From assembly GCF_011758565.1 (NCBI RefSeq), contig NZ_JAAMOX010000002.1, positions 496,001 through 560,000 of the forward strand: a stretch of DNA of 64,000 nt, in the 5' to 3' direction. The notes below the pieces were generated by a model. That model had not been told where the DNA came from. It was given only the letters and a program-made list of their open reading frames with translations, and ran no database searches. The translations under genes were made by a program, and so were the position numbers. This stretch comes from Lysinibacter cavernae (GTDB lineage: Bacteria > Actinomycetota > Actinomycetes > Actinomycetales > Microbacteriaceae). Shown in pieces: positions 1 to 9,380 of this stretch. Within the stretch, counting starts at the first letter, position 1, and every line of letters starts with the position of its first letter.

Positions 1-858
1 TTCGGCGGTTGCCTTCGCGAGGCCGTATACCTTGGATGCGTCGCCAAGCGTCTCTGAACTCTTAATCGTGCGCACGAGGCTCGACAGGAAGGCCTGCTGG
101 TTGCTGATGCGTCCGAGGTCGCCGCCGTCGCCAACGCCGTAGCGCGAGCGGAGGAACTGCAGCGCTTCGAGTCCGGCAAGCGTGTGCTCACCCGCGGGAA
201 GCGTGAGGCCAACCATGGTGTCGTTGATGTCGTTCGAAACGCAAACAGGAACTCCGCCAATTGCGTTGGTCATCGCGATAACACCGTCAAAGCTAATCAG
301 CCCTGCGTAGTTGATTGGGATTCCGGTGAGCTCTTGAATCGTGAGCGCCGCGCAGGCAAGCCCGCCCGACTGCAGTGTGGAGTTAAGCGGTTGCTCACTC
401 ATCGCCGGGTAGTAGTTTTCTTCGCCGTTTGGTCCTGGACACGATGGGATCGGAAGCATGAGGTCGCGCGGGAAGCTTGTGACAGTTGCCGTCTTGTGAT
501 CGGCCGAGACGGTCAGCAGCATGTTGACGTCGTTGAGCTCGCCCTCTTCGCCGTCATCAAGAGATTGGCCAGCACGGCTGTCTGTGCCCGCGAGGAAGAT
601 GGTGAGCGGGCCGTCGATGGGCCCGATTGTTGAGATCTCAGGCAGATCTTCTGCACCAGCCAGCTGCACGGATGGCTGCATGCGGCTTGAGAGGTCCCAG
701 AAAGCGTAGGCGCCGATCGACACGCCACTGACGGCAACAACGACGATGCCGGCCAGTCCAACTTTGAGCGCAGTGCGCCATCCGCTCGACTTTTTCAGTC
801 GCCCATGACGCACGCTTGAGCGCACGCTATCAGATGCTTGCTTCTGTGAAGCCGACAT
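1..858 (-). CDS. LCP (LytR-CpsA-Psr) family cell-wall glycopolymer ligase, 3' part missing
   Basis: The frame reads open from an ATG at 858 down to the window edge, so about 286 residues are visible and the C terminus is cut off. A basic cytoplasmic tail of about 28 residues is followed by one membrane segment (about residues 28-48) and an extracellular domain. That domain carries LCP landmarks: FLAGTDSRAG, SFPRDLMLPIP, GGVPVCVSND and a late arginine-rich RSRYGVGDGGDLGRI segment. LCP enzymes move undecaprenyl-linked glycopolymers onto peptidoglycan outside the membrane. A purine-rich GGTGGTGGTG lies just before the chosen ATG. The specific polymer substrate cannot be told from sequence. Confidence 0.85.
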   Translation of the reverse strand, partial: MSASQKQASDSVRSSVRHGRLKKSSGWRTALKVGLAGIVVVAVSGVSIGAYAFWDLSSRMQPSVQLAGAEDLPEISTIGPIDGPLTIFLAGTDSRAGQSLDDGEEGELNDVNMLLTVSADHKTATVTSFPRDLMLPIPSCPGPNGEENYYPAMSEQPLNSTLQSGGLACAALTIQELTGIPINYAGLISFDGVIAMTNAIGGVPVCVSNDINDTMVGLTLPAGEHTLAGLEALQFLRSRYGVGDGGDLGRISNQQAFLSSLVRTIKSSETLGDASKVYGLAKATAE

Positions 859-1044
859 CACCACCACCAAACTGAGAGAAGTTTTTCTCGCCCAGGCCGC
901 GCTGGAGCGACAGTCGGGAGAGCGAACAAGTCATAACGGTGCCCAACACATGTCGCGGCACCTCTGAGTAGTTTACCGTTTCGATGGGGAAAACGCTGAG
1001 AGAAGGTCGAGTTATTGCTGTGGATGCGACACCACCAAAACGGT

Positions 1045-1093
1045 AAAACCCCGGCACCCGCCAGCCGCAAGGCCAAGCAATTACCGGGGTTTT
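1045..1093 (-). terminator. Probable terminator after tRNA-Ser
   Basis: A 10-bp inverted repeat (AAAACCCCGG / CCGGGGTTTT) with a 29-nt loop starts 11 bases after the tRNA 3' end. On the minus strand the second arm ends in a T-run. The loop is long for an intrinsic terminator, so confidence is moderate. It could also end transcripts coming from the other side. Confidence 0.45.
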
Positions 1094-1103
1094 GAATCAA
1101 ACG

Positions 1104-1198
1104 CGGAGGGCGTGGGATTCGAACCCACGGGACGTCTCCGCCCACTAGTTTTCAAGACTAGCTCCTTCGGCCGCTCGGACAGCCCTCCAGGCTGACAC
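1104..1198 (-). tRNA. tRNA-Ser (anticodon UGA)
   Basis: On the minus strand the sequence folds as a class II tRNA of 95 nt. The acceptor arm is GGAGGGC pairing with GCCCTCC plus discriminator G. The anticodon stem is CTAGT / ACTAG around a loop CTTGAAAA holding TGA. There is a long variable arm and a T arm with GGTTCGAATCC. No CCA is encoded. The long variable arm, the G discriminator and the UGA anticodon identify serine. Seryl-tRNA synthetase lies less than 1 kb upstream on the same strand. Confidence 0.95.
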
Positions 1199-1270
1199 CC
1201 GAAAGCGTCAACACAAGCAAGAAGTCTACCTGAAAGTTTGGGGCCCGTGAGACGCGCCGGCCGACAACGG

Positions 1271-2074
1271 CTACACGAGGCCGTTGAGGAGCTCAGCGAG
1301 CCCATCTTCTTCGAGGCTGCCAAGCACCCGATTTGCCGATGATTTGACGTCATCTGGGGCCTGGCCCATTGCCGCACCAATGCCGCGCCGACTGGCCCAT
1401 TCAAGCATTTCAATGTCGTTACGGCCGTCGCCAGCGGCAACCACCTGGTGGGGCCCGAAGCCAAGGATGCTGGCAACACGTTCCAGCCCTTGCGCCTTGT
1501 GCACTCCCTCTGGTGCGATGTCGAGCCACGCGGTCCATCCGATGGCGTAGCTGACCTTGCTGAGGCCCATTTCTTCGACGATGCGCAGGAACTCTTCGAG
1601 CTGATGATCCGGCGAGACGACAACGACGCGGGTCGCCTGGCCGTGCATGAGGTCGTCGAAGGCGACGCGTTTGCTCGGCCCGCCAAATGTTTCTTGCGGG
1701 AACATCTCGGTGTACCGAAAGAATCCGGTCTCATCCTCGACGGCGTAGCGCGCGGTAAGCAGGTGGCTCCGGATACGCGTGAGGATGGGCCCAGGATCGA
1801 ACGATTCCACAAACTCACGACGGTATCCGTCAAGGGAACCGGCATCCCGCTTCAGAACGATGGCCCCGTTTGAGCACACAACGTACTCGGGGTTGAGCCC
1901 AAGCTCGCGCACGACGGGAAGCGTCGCTGCAACGGACCGACCCGTTGCAATGGTCACTTCGTGGCCGGCGGCGACCGCGCTGGCGACCGCTTCGCGAACG
2001 GCGGGCGAAATAACGCCGTTGCCGTCGAGAATCGTGCCGTCAACGTCGAGGGCGATGAGCTTGCGTTCGGTCAT
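1271..2074 (-). CDS. Cof-type HAD superfamily phosphatase
   Basis: This 267-residue protein starts with the HAD nucleophile motif DVDGTIL at about residues 10-16. Motif II is ATGRS near residue 44, and motif IV is GDGRNDIEML near residue 216, with the C2-type cap between. This is the Cof/SupH architecture and a normal length. These cytoplasmic enzymes remove phosphate from small molecules such as sugar phosphates or flavin precursors; the substrate here is unknown. The ATG lies 3 bp after the serS stop, so the two are almost certainly one operon. No feature links its function to tRNA charging. Confidence 0.85.
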   Translation of the reverse strand: MTERKLIALDVDGTILDGNGVISPAVREAVASAVAAGHEVTIATGRSVAATLPVVRELGLNPEYVVCSNGAIVLKRDAGSLDGYRREFVESFDPGPILTRIRSHLLTARYAVEDETGFFRYTEMFPQETFGGPSKRVAFDDLMHGQATRVVVVSPDHQLEEFLRIVEEMGLSKVSYAIGWTAWLDIAPEGVHKAQGLERVASILGFGPHQVVAAGDGRNDIEMLEWASRRGIGAAMGQAPDDVKSSANRVLGSLEEDGLAELLNGLV

Positions 2075-2077
2075 GGC

Positions 2078-3346
2078 TTAGCGGGCCACCGGCTCGAATA
2101 CTGAGAGGCCACCAAGATAGGGTCGCAGCGCCTCTGGCACGACAACCGAGCCGTCGGCCTGCTGGTGCGTCTCAAGGATGGCAACAAGCCAGCGTGTGGT
2201 GGCGAGCGTTCCGTTGAGCGTCGCTACCGGCTGCGTCTTGCCGCTCTCGCCGCGGAAGCGGGTATCGAGTCGACGAGCCTGGAACGTCGTGCAGTTGCTG
2301 GTTGACGTGAGCTCGCGGAACGCGTCCTGCGTCGGAATCCAGGCCTCGATGTCGAACTTGCGAGCGGCACTCGAACCGAGGTCGCCGGCTGCGACGTCAA
2401 TGACGCGGTACGAGAGGCCAAGGGCCTGCAGCATGCCTTCCTGCCAGGCGACAAGGCGATCGTGCTCTGCCTCTGCCTCTTCCGGCGTGGTGTAGACAAA
2501 CATTTCAAGCTTGTTGAACTGGTGCACGCGCAGGATGCCGCGGGTGTCTTTACCGTACGAGCCAGCCTCGCTGCGGTAACAGGTTGACCATCCCGCATAG
2601 CGGAGCGGCCCCTCGGCGAGGTCGAGGATTTCGTCTGAGTGGTATCCGGCGAGCGCAACTTCGCTCGTGCCGGTGAGGTAGAGGTCTTCGTCGCGCAGCT
2701 GGTAAACCTCGCTCGCGTGCTCCCCGAGGAAGCCGGTGCCGTCCATAATTTCGGGCTTCACGAGGGTTGGCGTGATGAGCGGCACAAAGCCGGCCTCAAG
2801 CGCGCGATCGAGTGCCATGTTCATGAGGGCAATCTCAAGGCGAGCGCCAACGCCGCGTAGGAAGTAGAAGCGCGAGCCGCTGACCTTTGTGCCACGACCC
2901 ATGTCGATTGCGCCAAGCAATTCGCCGAGCTCGAGGTGATCGCGCGCCTCAAAGTCAAACGTTGGCTTGTCACCGACCTCGCGAAGGGTCACAAAGTTGT
3001 CTTCGCCGCCCTCTGGCACGCCCTCGATAATGGGGTTGGCGATGGCGCGGGCAAAACGGAGGAAGTCTTGTTCGGCATCCGAAGCCAATTGGCTCGCTTC
3101 GCGGACACGCGCAGCGAGCTCTTGGGCCTGGGCCACAAGCGCCTTCTTCTCGTCTGGAGCAGCCTTGGCTACCGTCTTGCCAAACGCGTTCTGCTCTGCG
3201 CGCAGAGACTCGAACTGCGTGATGGCTTCTCGCCGCGCAGAATCGGCGGCAAGGGCGTCGTCAACGAGCGCCTCTGAGGCCCCGCGCGCACGCTGAGAAA
3301 GTTTGATGGACTCTGGGTTTTCGCGAAGCAGCACGGGATCAATCAC
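2078..3346 (-). CDS. serS: Seryl-tRNA synthetase
   Basis: This 422-residue class II synthetase charges serine onto tRNA-Ser. The N-terminal tRNA-binding coiled coil spans about residues 1-110, starting [12 protein letters not shown]. The catalytic core shows [16 protein letters not shown], the motif 2 region ([14 protein letters not shown]), the [13 protein letters not shown] segment and motif 3 ([15 protein letters not shown]). Length and order match bacterial SerRS. The gene is transcribed away from the lipid kinase gene and is followed by the HAD phosphatase and tRNA-Ser on the same strand. Confidence 0.97.
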   Translation of the reverse strand: MIDPVLLRENPESIKLSQRARGASEALVDDALAADSARREAITQFESLRAEQNAFGKTVAKAAPDEKKALVAQAQELAARVREASQLASDAEQDFLRFARAIANPIIEGVPEGGEDNFVTLREVGDKPTFDFEARDHLELGELLGAIDMGRGTKVSGSRFYFLRGVGARLEIALMNMALDRALEAGFVPLITPTLVKPEIMDGTGFLGEHASEVYQLRDEDLYLTGTSEVALAGYHSDEILDLAEGPLRYAGWSTCYRSEAGSYGKDTRGILRVHQFNKLEMFVYTTPEEAEAEHDRLVAWQEGMLQALGLSYRVIDVAAGDLGSSAARKFDIEAWIPTQDAFRELTSTSNCTTFQARRLDTRFRGESGKTQPVATLNGTLATTRWLVAILETHQQADGSVVVPEALRPYLGGLSVFEPVAR

Positions 3347-3403
3347 GCGACCCAGTCTAGCCCGCTCACCGCTTTCGGGCTCGGATGACGTAGCGTAATA
3401 CGC

Positions 3404-4387
3404 ATGGTAATGAATTCAGGGTCACAATACCCACGCGCGGCGATCATTTACCATCCCCTTAAAGCAGATGTGAAGCAGCTCAAGGCGGCGGTCAGAACGC
3501 AGCAGCACGCATCCGGCTGGGACGAGACCCTCTGGTTTGAAACGACAGAAGACGACGCCGGCCAGGGGCTCACCAGGCAGGCCCTCGAAGCTGGCGTGGA
3601 TGTTGTCGTCGCGGTTGGCGGCGACGGAACCGTGCGCGCGGTGGCGGAGGCGCTGCGAGGGTCGCACGTACCGCTCGGGCTCATCCCCTCTGGCACGGGA
3701 AACCTGCTGGCGAGGAACATCGGCATCACCCTCGGCGATCTCAACGAGGCGGTATCCACCGTGTTTACGGGCGTCAATAGGGCCATCGACCTCGGCGTCA
3801 TCACGCTCAAGCGCGAAGGCGGCGGAAGCGAAGAGCACGTCTTCCTGGTGCTTGCCGGGCTTGGTATCGACGCGAAGCTCATTAGCCTCACCCAGTCTGG
3901 GCTCAAGGATCGCGTTGGCTGGCTCGCCTACATTGATGGCGGTATCAGGGCCATGATCAAGCAGAAGCCGGTGCGCATTCGCTACAAGCTCGACGACAAG
4001 CCGCGCAGCATCCTGTCGGTGTACAGCGTCATGATTGGCAACTGCGGGCAGCTTCCTGGTGGGGTGCTCCTCATTCCGGATGCCCAGCCAGACGACGGCC
4101 TGCTCGACATCGTGGCGCTGCGCCCAAACGGCCCCTTCTCGTGGCTCACCATCTGGCGCAAAATCAGTTGGGAAAACGGCGTGCTGCGTAAGACCAAGGC
4201 CGGCCGCAAGATTATCGACCTCACCAACGACACCAAATCGGTGACCTATATGACCGGTCGACGATTTGAGCTTGAGCTGCGCGGCCCAGAGTCGGTGCAG
4301 CTCGACGGCGACGAATTTGGCGAAACTGTTGCGGTCAAGGGCTTTGTAGACCCAGGCTCGCTTGTCGTGAGGGTGCATCCCGGGTAG
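3404..4387 (+). CDS. Diacylglycerol kinase-family lipid kinase
   Basis: This 327-residue protein belongs to the DAGK_cat/YegS/BmrU family. The nucleotide-binding signature [18 protein letters not shown] (about residues 66-83) is followed by [18 protein letters not shown]. The C-terminal beta-domain ends with QLDGDEFGE and VRVHPG. Such enzymes phosphorylate diacylglycerol or related lipids or sphingoid bases at the inner membrane face. It has its own promoter region, divergent from serS. The start is not certain: ATG codons lie at 3404 and 3410 and neither has a clear ribosome-binding site, so the mRNA may be leaderless. Confidence 0.88.
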   Translation: MVMNSGSQYPRAAIIYHPLKADVKQLKAAVRTQQHASGWDETLWFETTEDDAGQGLTRQALEAGVDVVVAVGGDGTVRAVAEALRGSHVPLGLIPSGTGNLLARNIGITLGDLNEAVSTVFTGVNRAIDLGVITLKREGGGSEEHVFLVLAGLGIDAKLISLTQSGLKDRVGWLAYIDGGIRAMIKQKPVRIRYKLDDKPRSILSVYSVMIGNCGQLPGGVLLIPDAQPDDGLLDIVALRPNGPFSWLTIWRKISWENGVLRKTKAGRKIIDLTNDTKSVTYMTGRRFELELRGPESVQLDGDEFGETVAVKGFVDPGSLVVRVHPG

Positions 4388-4401
4388 CCAGGCAGGCTCC
4401 G

Positions 4402-5529
4402 CTAATCGAACACCACCTTGCCGTCGACTAGCCGCACGGTCACGTCGTAGGGTTGCATGTAGACCTGCAGGTCGGCGACGTGCACGATAGCGTCCGTGCC
4501 AGATCGGTTGCTTGTGGCGTTAAACGACACCTTGATCAGCCCGCTGTCCACGGAGAAGCCGGGCCAGTAGCGGTACGAATCGACAACAGGCGTGCGCACC
4601 ACCTCAACTTCGAGGTCGCTCACGTTGCTGTATTCCCGTAGCTGGTTTTGCCCGCATGATCGGACTCCCCAGTCGGCTGTGTTCGCGCTGAACAACTGTT
4701 CCTGGGTCAGGCAGCTGTTGAAGAATCCCAGAACGGCCTCGTCTACCAGCGCTTTTGCGTGTGCTGAAAGGTCAAAGCGGTACTCAGTTTCTTCCTCATA
4801 TGGGTTGTACCTGCTCCCGTAATCACCGTTTACCCGCGCGATCGTCTTAACCGAGTCGCCGACAAAAAGATCTCCCGTCGGTTGATCAATCTGGTACACC
4901 GCCGGATACACCCAATAGGACGTCCATATGTCTTCCATGTTCGCGTCTATCCCCGAGACGCTGAAGTTGGAGGTTCCACCGCTCCAGTCAGGCTTGATCT
5001 TCAGGGTGGTGACCATTGGTTCGAACACCCAGCGGGAAACTTTTCGGTGCAGTTGTAAAACAGCCCGCTGCGTGGAACCGGCGAGGGTGTAGGTGAATTG
5101 AACTTCAAAGTTGCCCCCTGATTTGTCCTTAACCAGGATCACCTTCGCATCGGAGATATGTTCCGCCGCCTGAGCAAACACCTCATCCGTCAGGAAGCGC
5201 GCGGCCTCACCCGTAGCCGCCGGACCGGCCATTGCGGTCGCCGATGAAGCATCACCCTCGGCTAAAAATCCGAGGTACGCTTCCACTGCAGCCTGGGCGT
5301 TTGCGGCGGTGGCCTCGCCGTTATCGGTATGGACGGATGGCCGTTTCACACCCACATCCAGCAACTGTTGTGTTGTCGCCGTCTGAGACGCGTCAAATAC
5401 AAGACCGGTCAGTCGGTAGCCAAGCAGCAGCGATAACACAACGATTATCGCGACGAATAAGCGTCCATAGCGCAGCGGCCCCCGAAAGGTGGGCTGCGCC
5501 GGAGTAGTCAACGATGATCCCAGCTTCAT
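4402..5529 (-). CDS. Membrane-anchored protein of unknown function, paralogue B of a tandem pair
   Basis: I do not recognise a named family. The 375-residue product has one N-terminal membrane segment (about residues 24-44, LFVAIIVVLSLLLGYRLTG) and a long extracytoplasmic part. The segment AAVEAYLGFLAEGDASSATA near residue 80 resembles the opening helix of NTF2-like folds. It aligns along its length with the upstream gene: FLTDEVFAQAAEHIS, VSGID, YPAVYQID and SCLTQEQLF. I chose the ATG at 5529, which overlaps the upstream TGA as ATGA, rather than a GTG at 5538. The pair therefore looks translationally coupled. Confidence 0.7.
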   Translation of the reverse strand: MKLGSSLTTPAQPTFRGPLRYGRLFVAIIVVLSLLLGYRLTGLVFDASQTATTQQLLDVGVKRPSVHTDNGEATAANAQAAVEAYLGFLAEGDASSATAMAGPAATGEAARFLTDEVFAQAAEHISDAKVILVKDKSGGNFEVQFTYTLAGSTQRAVLQLHRKVSRWVFEPMVTTLKIKPDWSGGTSNFSVSGIDANMEDIWTSYWVYPAVYQIDQPTGDLFVGDSVKTIARVNGDYGSRYNPYEEETEYRFDLSAHAKALVDEAVLGFFNSCLTQEQLFSANTADWGVRSCGQNQLREYSNVSDLEVEVVRTPVVDSYRYWPGFSVDSGLIKVSFNATSNRSGTDAIVHVADLQVYMQPYDVTVRLVDGKVVFD

Positions 5530-6596
5530 GAGGGCCACCCAAACACGAGTTCACCGTCAACAAAGGTGACCGCATAACTCGACGAAAACTGCATGAGGTC
5601 AACTTCAACGTCGGTAAATTGCTTCACCCCTGCCGCTTTGTCGTAGGTATCAATCGCAGAGTATGACAGCCGAATCTCGCCGCCGTCCGCAGAATATGTT
5701 GCCCCGTCCGAGTAGATACCTGTGAGAGTGATGACTGGATACTCCAACACCTCGACCCGCAAATCGGTCACATCCGATTTACCGCTGTAGAGCTGAAACG
5801 GTGCACACGGCGCTTTTCCGGACTGCCTCGTAAACAGCCCCTCGACGGTCAGGCAGCTATCGACCAGGTCAACCGTTTCCGACTCCACCGTCGACAGAAT
5901 TCTGCTCTTCAGGGTGTAGCGCCCGTCAAGGCTAACCTCAAGTTCGGAATCCTCATCAGAAGCAAACGAAACGGGAAGGTCCACCGGGTCCGCCACAACT
6001 AATCCGTGGCTGGGCGCGTTGAGCTGGTAGATCGCCGGATACGCTGCCCAGTCGCAATAGCTGCCCTGATCAACGGCAAGGTCAATGCCCGAGACATTGA
6101 GCGTGGCCTGACCCCCGTCAATCTTCATCGCCGAAACGCTCAGCGCACGGGTCATCGGCTCGACCCTCCAGCCCTTCCAGTACGAGGCCTCGAGGTACGC
6201 TCTGTAATCAACCCCGCCAAGCACGTATTCAACGGAAACCCTATAGCGATCCGTGTCCCCGTCCTGAACAGCACCGGTCACCTCAACCTCACTGATGTGC
6301 TCCTTCGCCTTCGCGAATACCGCATCGCTCAGAAACCCGCCACACTCGGCATCGGCCTCAGGATCCGCCATGCGCGTTGCGGCGTCGGCGTCCCCAGTGG
6401 CCAGGTAGCTCAGGTAGGTGGCGACGGCCAGCTTGGCGCCACCAACAGTATCCTGGCGCTGCGCGCCCCAGGGGATCGCAGCACCAGCATCGACGCGGGC
6501 GACGGCGGTGATCCAGCCACCAACCAACAGGGAGGCCGCAATCGCACAGGCCAGCATGGCACCACTTATTCGGCGCGGTCGTTCAACTTGATTCAT
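5526..6596 (-). CDS. Membrane-anchored protein of unknown function, paralogue A of a tandem pair
   Basis: The 356-residue product has a hydrophobic N-terminal segment (about residues 13-32, AMLACAIAASLLVGGWITAV) that is a signal anchor. The exported domain matches its neighbour in order: YLSYLATGDADAATRMA, FLSDAVFAKAKEHIS, NVSGID, YPAIYQLN and SCLTVEGLF. Paired cysteines around the SCLT and APC segments could form a disulfide. No catalytic motif is visible. It is the first gene of a two-gene operon that ends convergently against the lipid kinase gene. The function is unknown; a role at the cell envelope is inference from topology only. Confidence 0.7.
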   Translation of the reverse strand: MNQVERPRRISGAMLACAIAASLLVGGWITAVARVDAGAAIPWGAQRQDTVGGAKLAVATYLSYLATGDADAATRMADPEADAECGGFLSDAVFAKAKEHISEVEVTGAVQDGDTDRYRVSVEYVLGGVDYRAYLEASYWKGWRVEPMTRALSVSAMKIDGGQATLNVSGIDLAVDQGSYCDWAAYPAIYQLNAPSHGLVVADPVDLPVSFASDEDSELEVSLDGRYTLKSRILSTVESETVDLVDSCLTVEGLFTRQSGKAPCAPFQLYSGKSDVTDLRVEVLEYPVITLTGIYSDGATYSADGGEIRLSYSAIDTYDKAAGVKQFTDVEVDLMQFSSSYAVTFVDGELVFGWPS

Positions 6597-6678
6597 GAGT
6601 AGGGGGGTCCTCGGGGTGAACTGTGGGTCAACTACGTTGTAAACAGATCAAAAAAGAAATGGTCCGCAGCGCGCTGAC

Positions 6679-7641
6679 TCAGTCAGACGATGCAGTTTCT
6701 CCAGAAACAATACCGCGAAGCCAATCACGAGCGTCGGCAAAAACCTCGTTGCTGTAGCGCGTCTTATGCGTAATGACTGCCTTGTCGGCTCGCGGATACG
6801 AGCCGAGGAAGATCACGCTTGGGCTAAACCGCTTGACCCCAAGCAGCGCGTCAGCGACGCGTTCGTCACGGATGTGGCCGTCAGCATCGATCACAAAGCG
6901 ATAGCGGCCGAGGGCATCGCCGATGGGCCGCGACTGGATCAGACTCAGGTTGACGCCACGGGTCGAGAACTGCTCAAGCAGGCTCAAGAGCGAGCCGGCC
7001 TCGTCCTCCGGAAGCTCAACGATAAGACTCGTTTTATCCGACCCGGTTGGCTCGCTCACCACAACGGTGCGGCTCACGAGCACAAAACGGGTGACAGCGT
7101 TTGGGTTGTCCCCGAGGTTCTCCGCGAGCAACTCAACATCGTAGTGCTTCGTGATGTTCGGCGGGGCAACCGCGGCATCGGCAAGCGACCCTTCAAAGAG
7201 GGTGGATGCCGCAGCCACATTCGAACTCGCGGGAATGTGCTCGTGGTTTGGCAGTGTTGCGTCGAGCCACAGGTGGCACTGGGCGTAGGCGACGGGATGC
7301 GCGTTGATGACCCGAACGTCCTCAATTCGCGTGCCAGGCCTGGCGACCAGCACAAAATTCACCGAGACGAGGTACTCGCCAATAATCTGGATGCCAGGGA
7401 TATTCGCGAGGGCATCCTGGGCAACAGAGACCCCGCCCTCAACAGAATTTTCAATGGCGATCATTGCGGCATCGCTGCGACCGCTCACAACGTCGTCGAG
7501 CGCTTCGCCAACGTTATTCACCGAACGCCAGTTCTGACCGACCGCCTCTGGCACCTGCGCGAGGGCAGCCTCGGTAAAGGTTCCGGCCGGCCCAAGGTAG
7601 CTGTATGTACGTGTGGTCGTGGGGGCGGCGGGTGCTGACAT
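6679..7641 (-). CDS. pheA: Prephenate dehydratase
   Basis: This 320-residue enzyme converts prephenate to phenylpyruvate in phenylalanine synthesis. The N-terminal dehydratase domain shows YLGPAGTFTEAAL, IAIENSVEGGV and the catalytic TRF motif in NAVTRFVLVSR. A C-terminal ACT domain follows (TSLIVELPEDEAGSLLSLL, then LSLIQSRP), which usually gives feedback control by phenylalanine. The frame is open upstream to 7677, but those 12 extra residues are not family-like. The ATG at 7641 (MSAPAAP) follows TTTGGGGT and is preferred. No chorismate mutase domain is fused. Confidence 0.93.
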   Translation of the reverse strand: MSAPAAPTTTRTYSYLGPAGTFTEAALAQVPEAVGQNWRSVNNVGEALDDVVSGRSDAAMIAIENSVEGGVSVAQDALANIPGIQIIGEYLVSVNFVLVARPGTRIEDVRVINAHPVAYAQCHLWLDATLPNHEHIPASSNVAAASTLFEGSLADAAVAPPNITKHYDVELLAENLGDNPNAVTRFVLVSRTVVVSEPTGSDKTSLIVELPEDEAGSLLSLLEQFSTRGVNLSLIQSRPIGDALGRYRFVIDADGHIRDERVADALLGVKRFSPSVIFLGSYPRADKAVITHKTRYSNEVFADARDWLRGIVSGETASSD

Positions 7642-7708
7642 ACCCCAAATCTTATAACCAGGCCAGGGGCACAGCACCTTTTGCGCCTAAAGCTGGCACA
7701 CTGTTGCT

Positions 7709-9343
7709 ATGCACGAACGCGCCGGAACCGTAGCCACTGCAAGCGACCTCATCAACGTTGAGGAGCTGCTCGATGCGTATTCGCGCATCATCCCAGATCC
7801 GAGCGATTCGACGCAGCGCGTTGCGTTTGGCACGTCCGGCCACAGGGGGACCTCGCTCAACGGCTCGTTTAACGAGCAGCACATCCTCGCCATTACCCAG
7901 GCAATCGTTGAATACCGCGCAGGCCAGGGCATCACCGGGCCACTGTTCATCGGCCGCGATACCCACGCACTGAGCGCGCCTGCCGAGCAGTCCGCGCTCC
8001 GAGTACTCGTCGCCAACGGTGTCTCGGTTCTCGCAAGCGCCGATGACGAGTTTGTGCCAACGCCGGCGCTCAGCCACGCCATCCTCACGCATAACCGAGA
8101 CCGCACAACGGACCTCGCCGACGGTATCATCATCACGCCGAGTCACAACCCGCCACAGGACGGCGGATTTAAGTACAACCCCCCGCACGGCGGACCCGCC
8201 GATAGCGACGTAACCTCGTGGATCGCGAACCGCGCAAACGAGATCGTTGAGGGTGGCCTCGCCGAGGTCAAACAGGACTCGGCAGTTGCAGGTTCATTCC
8301 TCAACGTTGGCCGCTACGACTTCCTTGAGAATTACGTTGCAGACCTCGAGAACATCATCAACGTTGAGGCGATCCGCGCGGCAGGAGTGCGTATCGGCGC
8401 GGACCCCCTCGGCGGCGCGAGCGTTGCCTACTGGGCGGCCATCGCCGAGCGCTACGACCTCAACCTGACCGTGCTCGGGCCTGGCGTTGACCCGCGATGG
8501 GCCTTCATGACCCTCGATTGGGACGGCAAGATCCGCATGGACCCTTCGTCGAAGCATGCCATGGCATCCGTGCTCACCTACCGCGACGAATTCGACGTTG
8601 TCACCGGCAACGACGCTGACGCCGACCGCCACGGCATCGTGACACCAGACGCCGGGCTCATGAACCCAAACCACTACCTCGCGGTCGCGATTGACTACCT
8701 CTACCAGAACCGACCGGGCTGGTCGCCGGATGCCGCCGTTGGCAAGACCCTCGTGTCGTCGCAGATCATCAACCACGTTGCCGATTCGCTTGGCCGCAAG
8801 CTCGTTGAGGTGCCCGTCGGCTTTAAGTGGTTCGTCGACGGCCTCCTCAACGGCTCGATCGCGTTTGGCGGCGAGGAAAGCGCTGGGGCAAGCTTCCTCC
8901 GCCTCGACGGCAGCGTCTGGACCACCGACAAAGACGGCATTTTGCTTGCGCTGCTCGCCGCAGAAATCATCGCGGTCACCGGCAAAACGCCGTCGGAGCG
9001 GTACCGCGAGCTCACCGATCGCTTCGGGGCACCGGTCTACGAACGAGTGGATGCCGCGGCAACGCCAGAGCAGAAGGCCGTGCTTGGCCGACTCTCAGGG
9101 GCATCCATCACGGCAACCGAGCTTGCCGGCGACCCCATCATCGCCGCGCTGAGCGAGGCACCCGGCAACGGCGCTGCCATCGGTGGAGTCAAAGTTGAGA
9201 CCGAACGAGCCTGGTTCGCGGCGCGCCCGTCAGGAACCGAAAACGTCTACAAGATCTATGCCGAGTCGTTTATTGGCGAAGACCACCTGCGTGAGGTTCA
9301 GGTTGAGGCGAAGCGCATCGTGGACGCGGCGCTTGAGGGATAG
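7709..9343 (+). CDS. pgm: Phosphoglucomutase, alpha-D-glucose specific
   Basis: The 544-residue protein interconverts glucose 1-phosphate and glucose 6-phosphate, feeding glycogen and cell-wall precursors. The start of domain I is [11 protein letters not shown] near residue 40. The phosphoserine loop is [12 protein letters not shown] with the catalytic Ser at about 145. The metal-binding loop is [10 protein letters not shown] near residue 305, and the sugar and phosphate loops GGEESAGAS and [16 protein letters not shown] follow. Length and motif order match the full-length bacterial Pgm family. It is divergent from pheA and convergent with the sigma-factor gene. Confidence 0.95.
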   Translation: MHERAGTVATASDLINVEELLDAYSRIIPDPSDSTQRVAFGTSGHRGTSLNGSFNEQHILAITQAIVEYRAGQGITGPLFIGRDTHALSAPAEQSALRVLVANGVSVLASADDEFVPTPALSHAILTHNRDRTTDLADGIIITPSHNPPQDGGFKYNPPHGGPADSDVTSWIANRANEIVEGGLAEVKQDSAVAGSFLNVGRYDFLENYVADLENIINVEAIRAAGVRIGADPLGGASVAYWAAIAERYDLNLTVLGPGVDPRWAFMTLDWDGKIRMDPSSKHAMASVLTYRDEFDVVTGNDADADRHGIVTPDAGLMNPNHYLAVAIDYLYQNRPGWSPDAAVGKTLVSSQIINHVADSLGRKLVEVPVGFKWFVDGLLNGSIAFGGEESAGASFLRLDGSVWTTDKDGILLALLAAEIIAVTGKTPSERYRELTDRFGAPVYERVDAAATPEQKAVLGRLSGASITATELAGDPIIAALSEAPGNGAAIGGVKVETERAWFAARPSGTENVYKIYAESFIGEDHLREVQVEAKRIVDAALEG

Positions 9344-9380
9344 CTCGGCCCGTTCGGCATGACACCTCACGGCACCACGA

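Noticed and set aside
1081-1845. 254-codon open frame across tRNA-Ser and the HAD gene
   Set aside because: It runs through the tRNA and in the wrong frame of a clear HAD phosphatase; composition is Ser/Arg-rich as in shadow frames.
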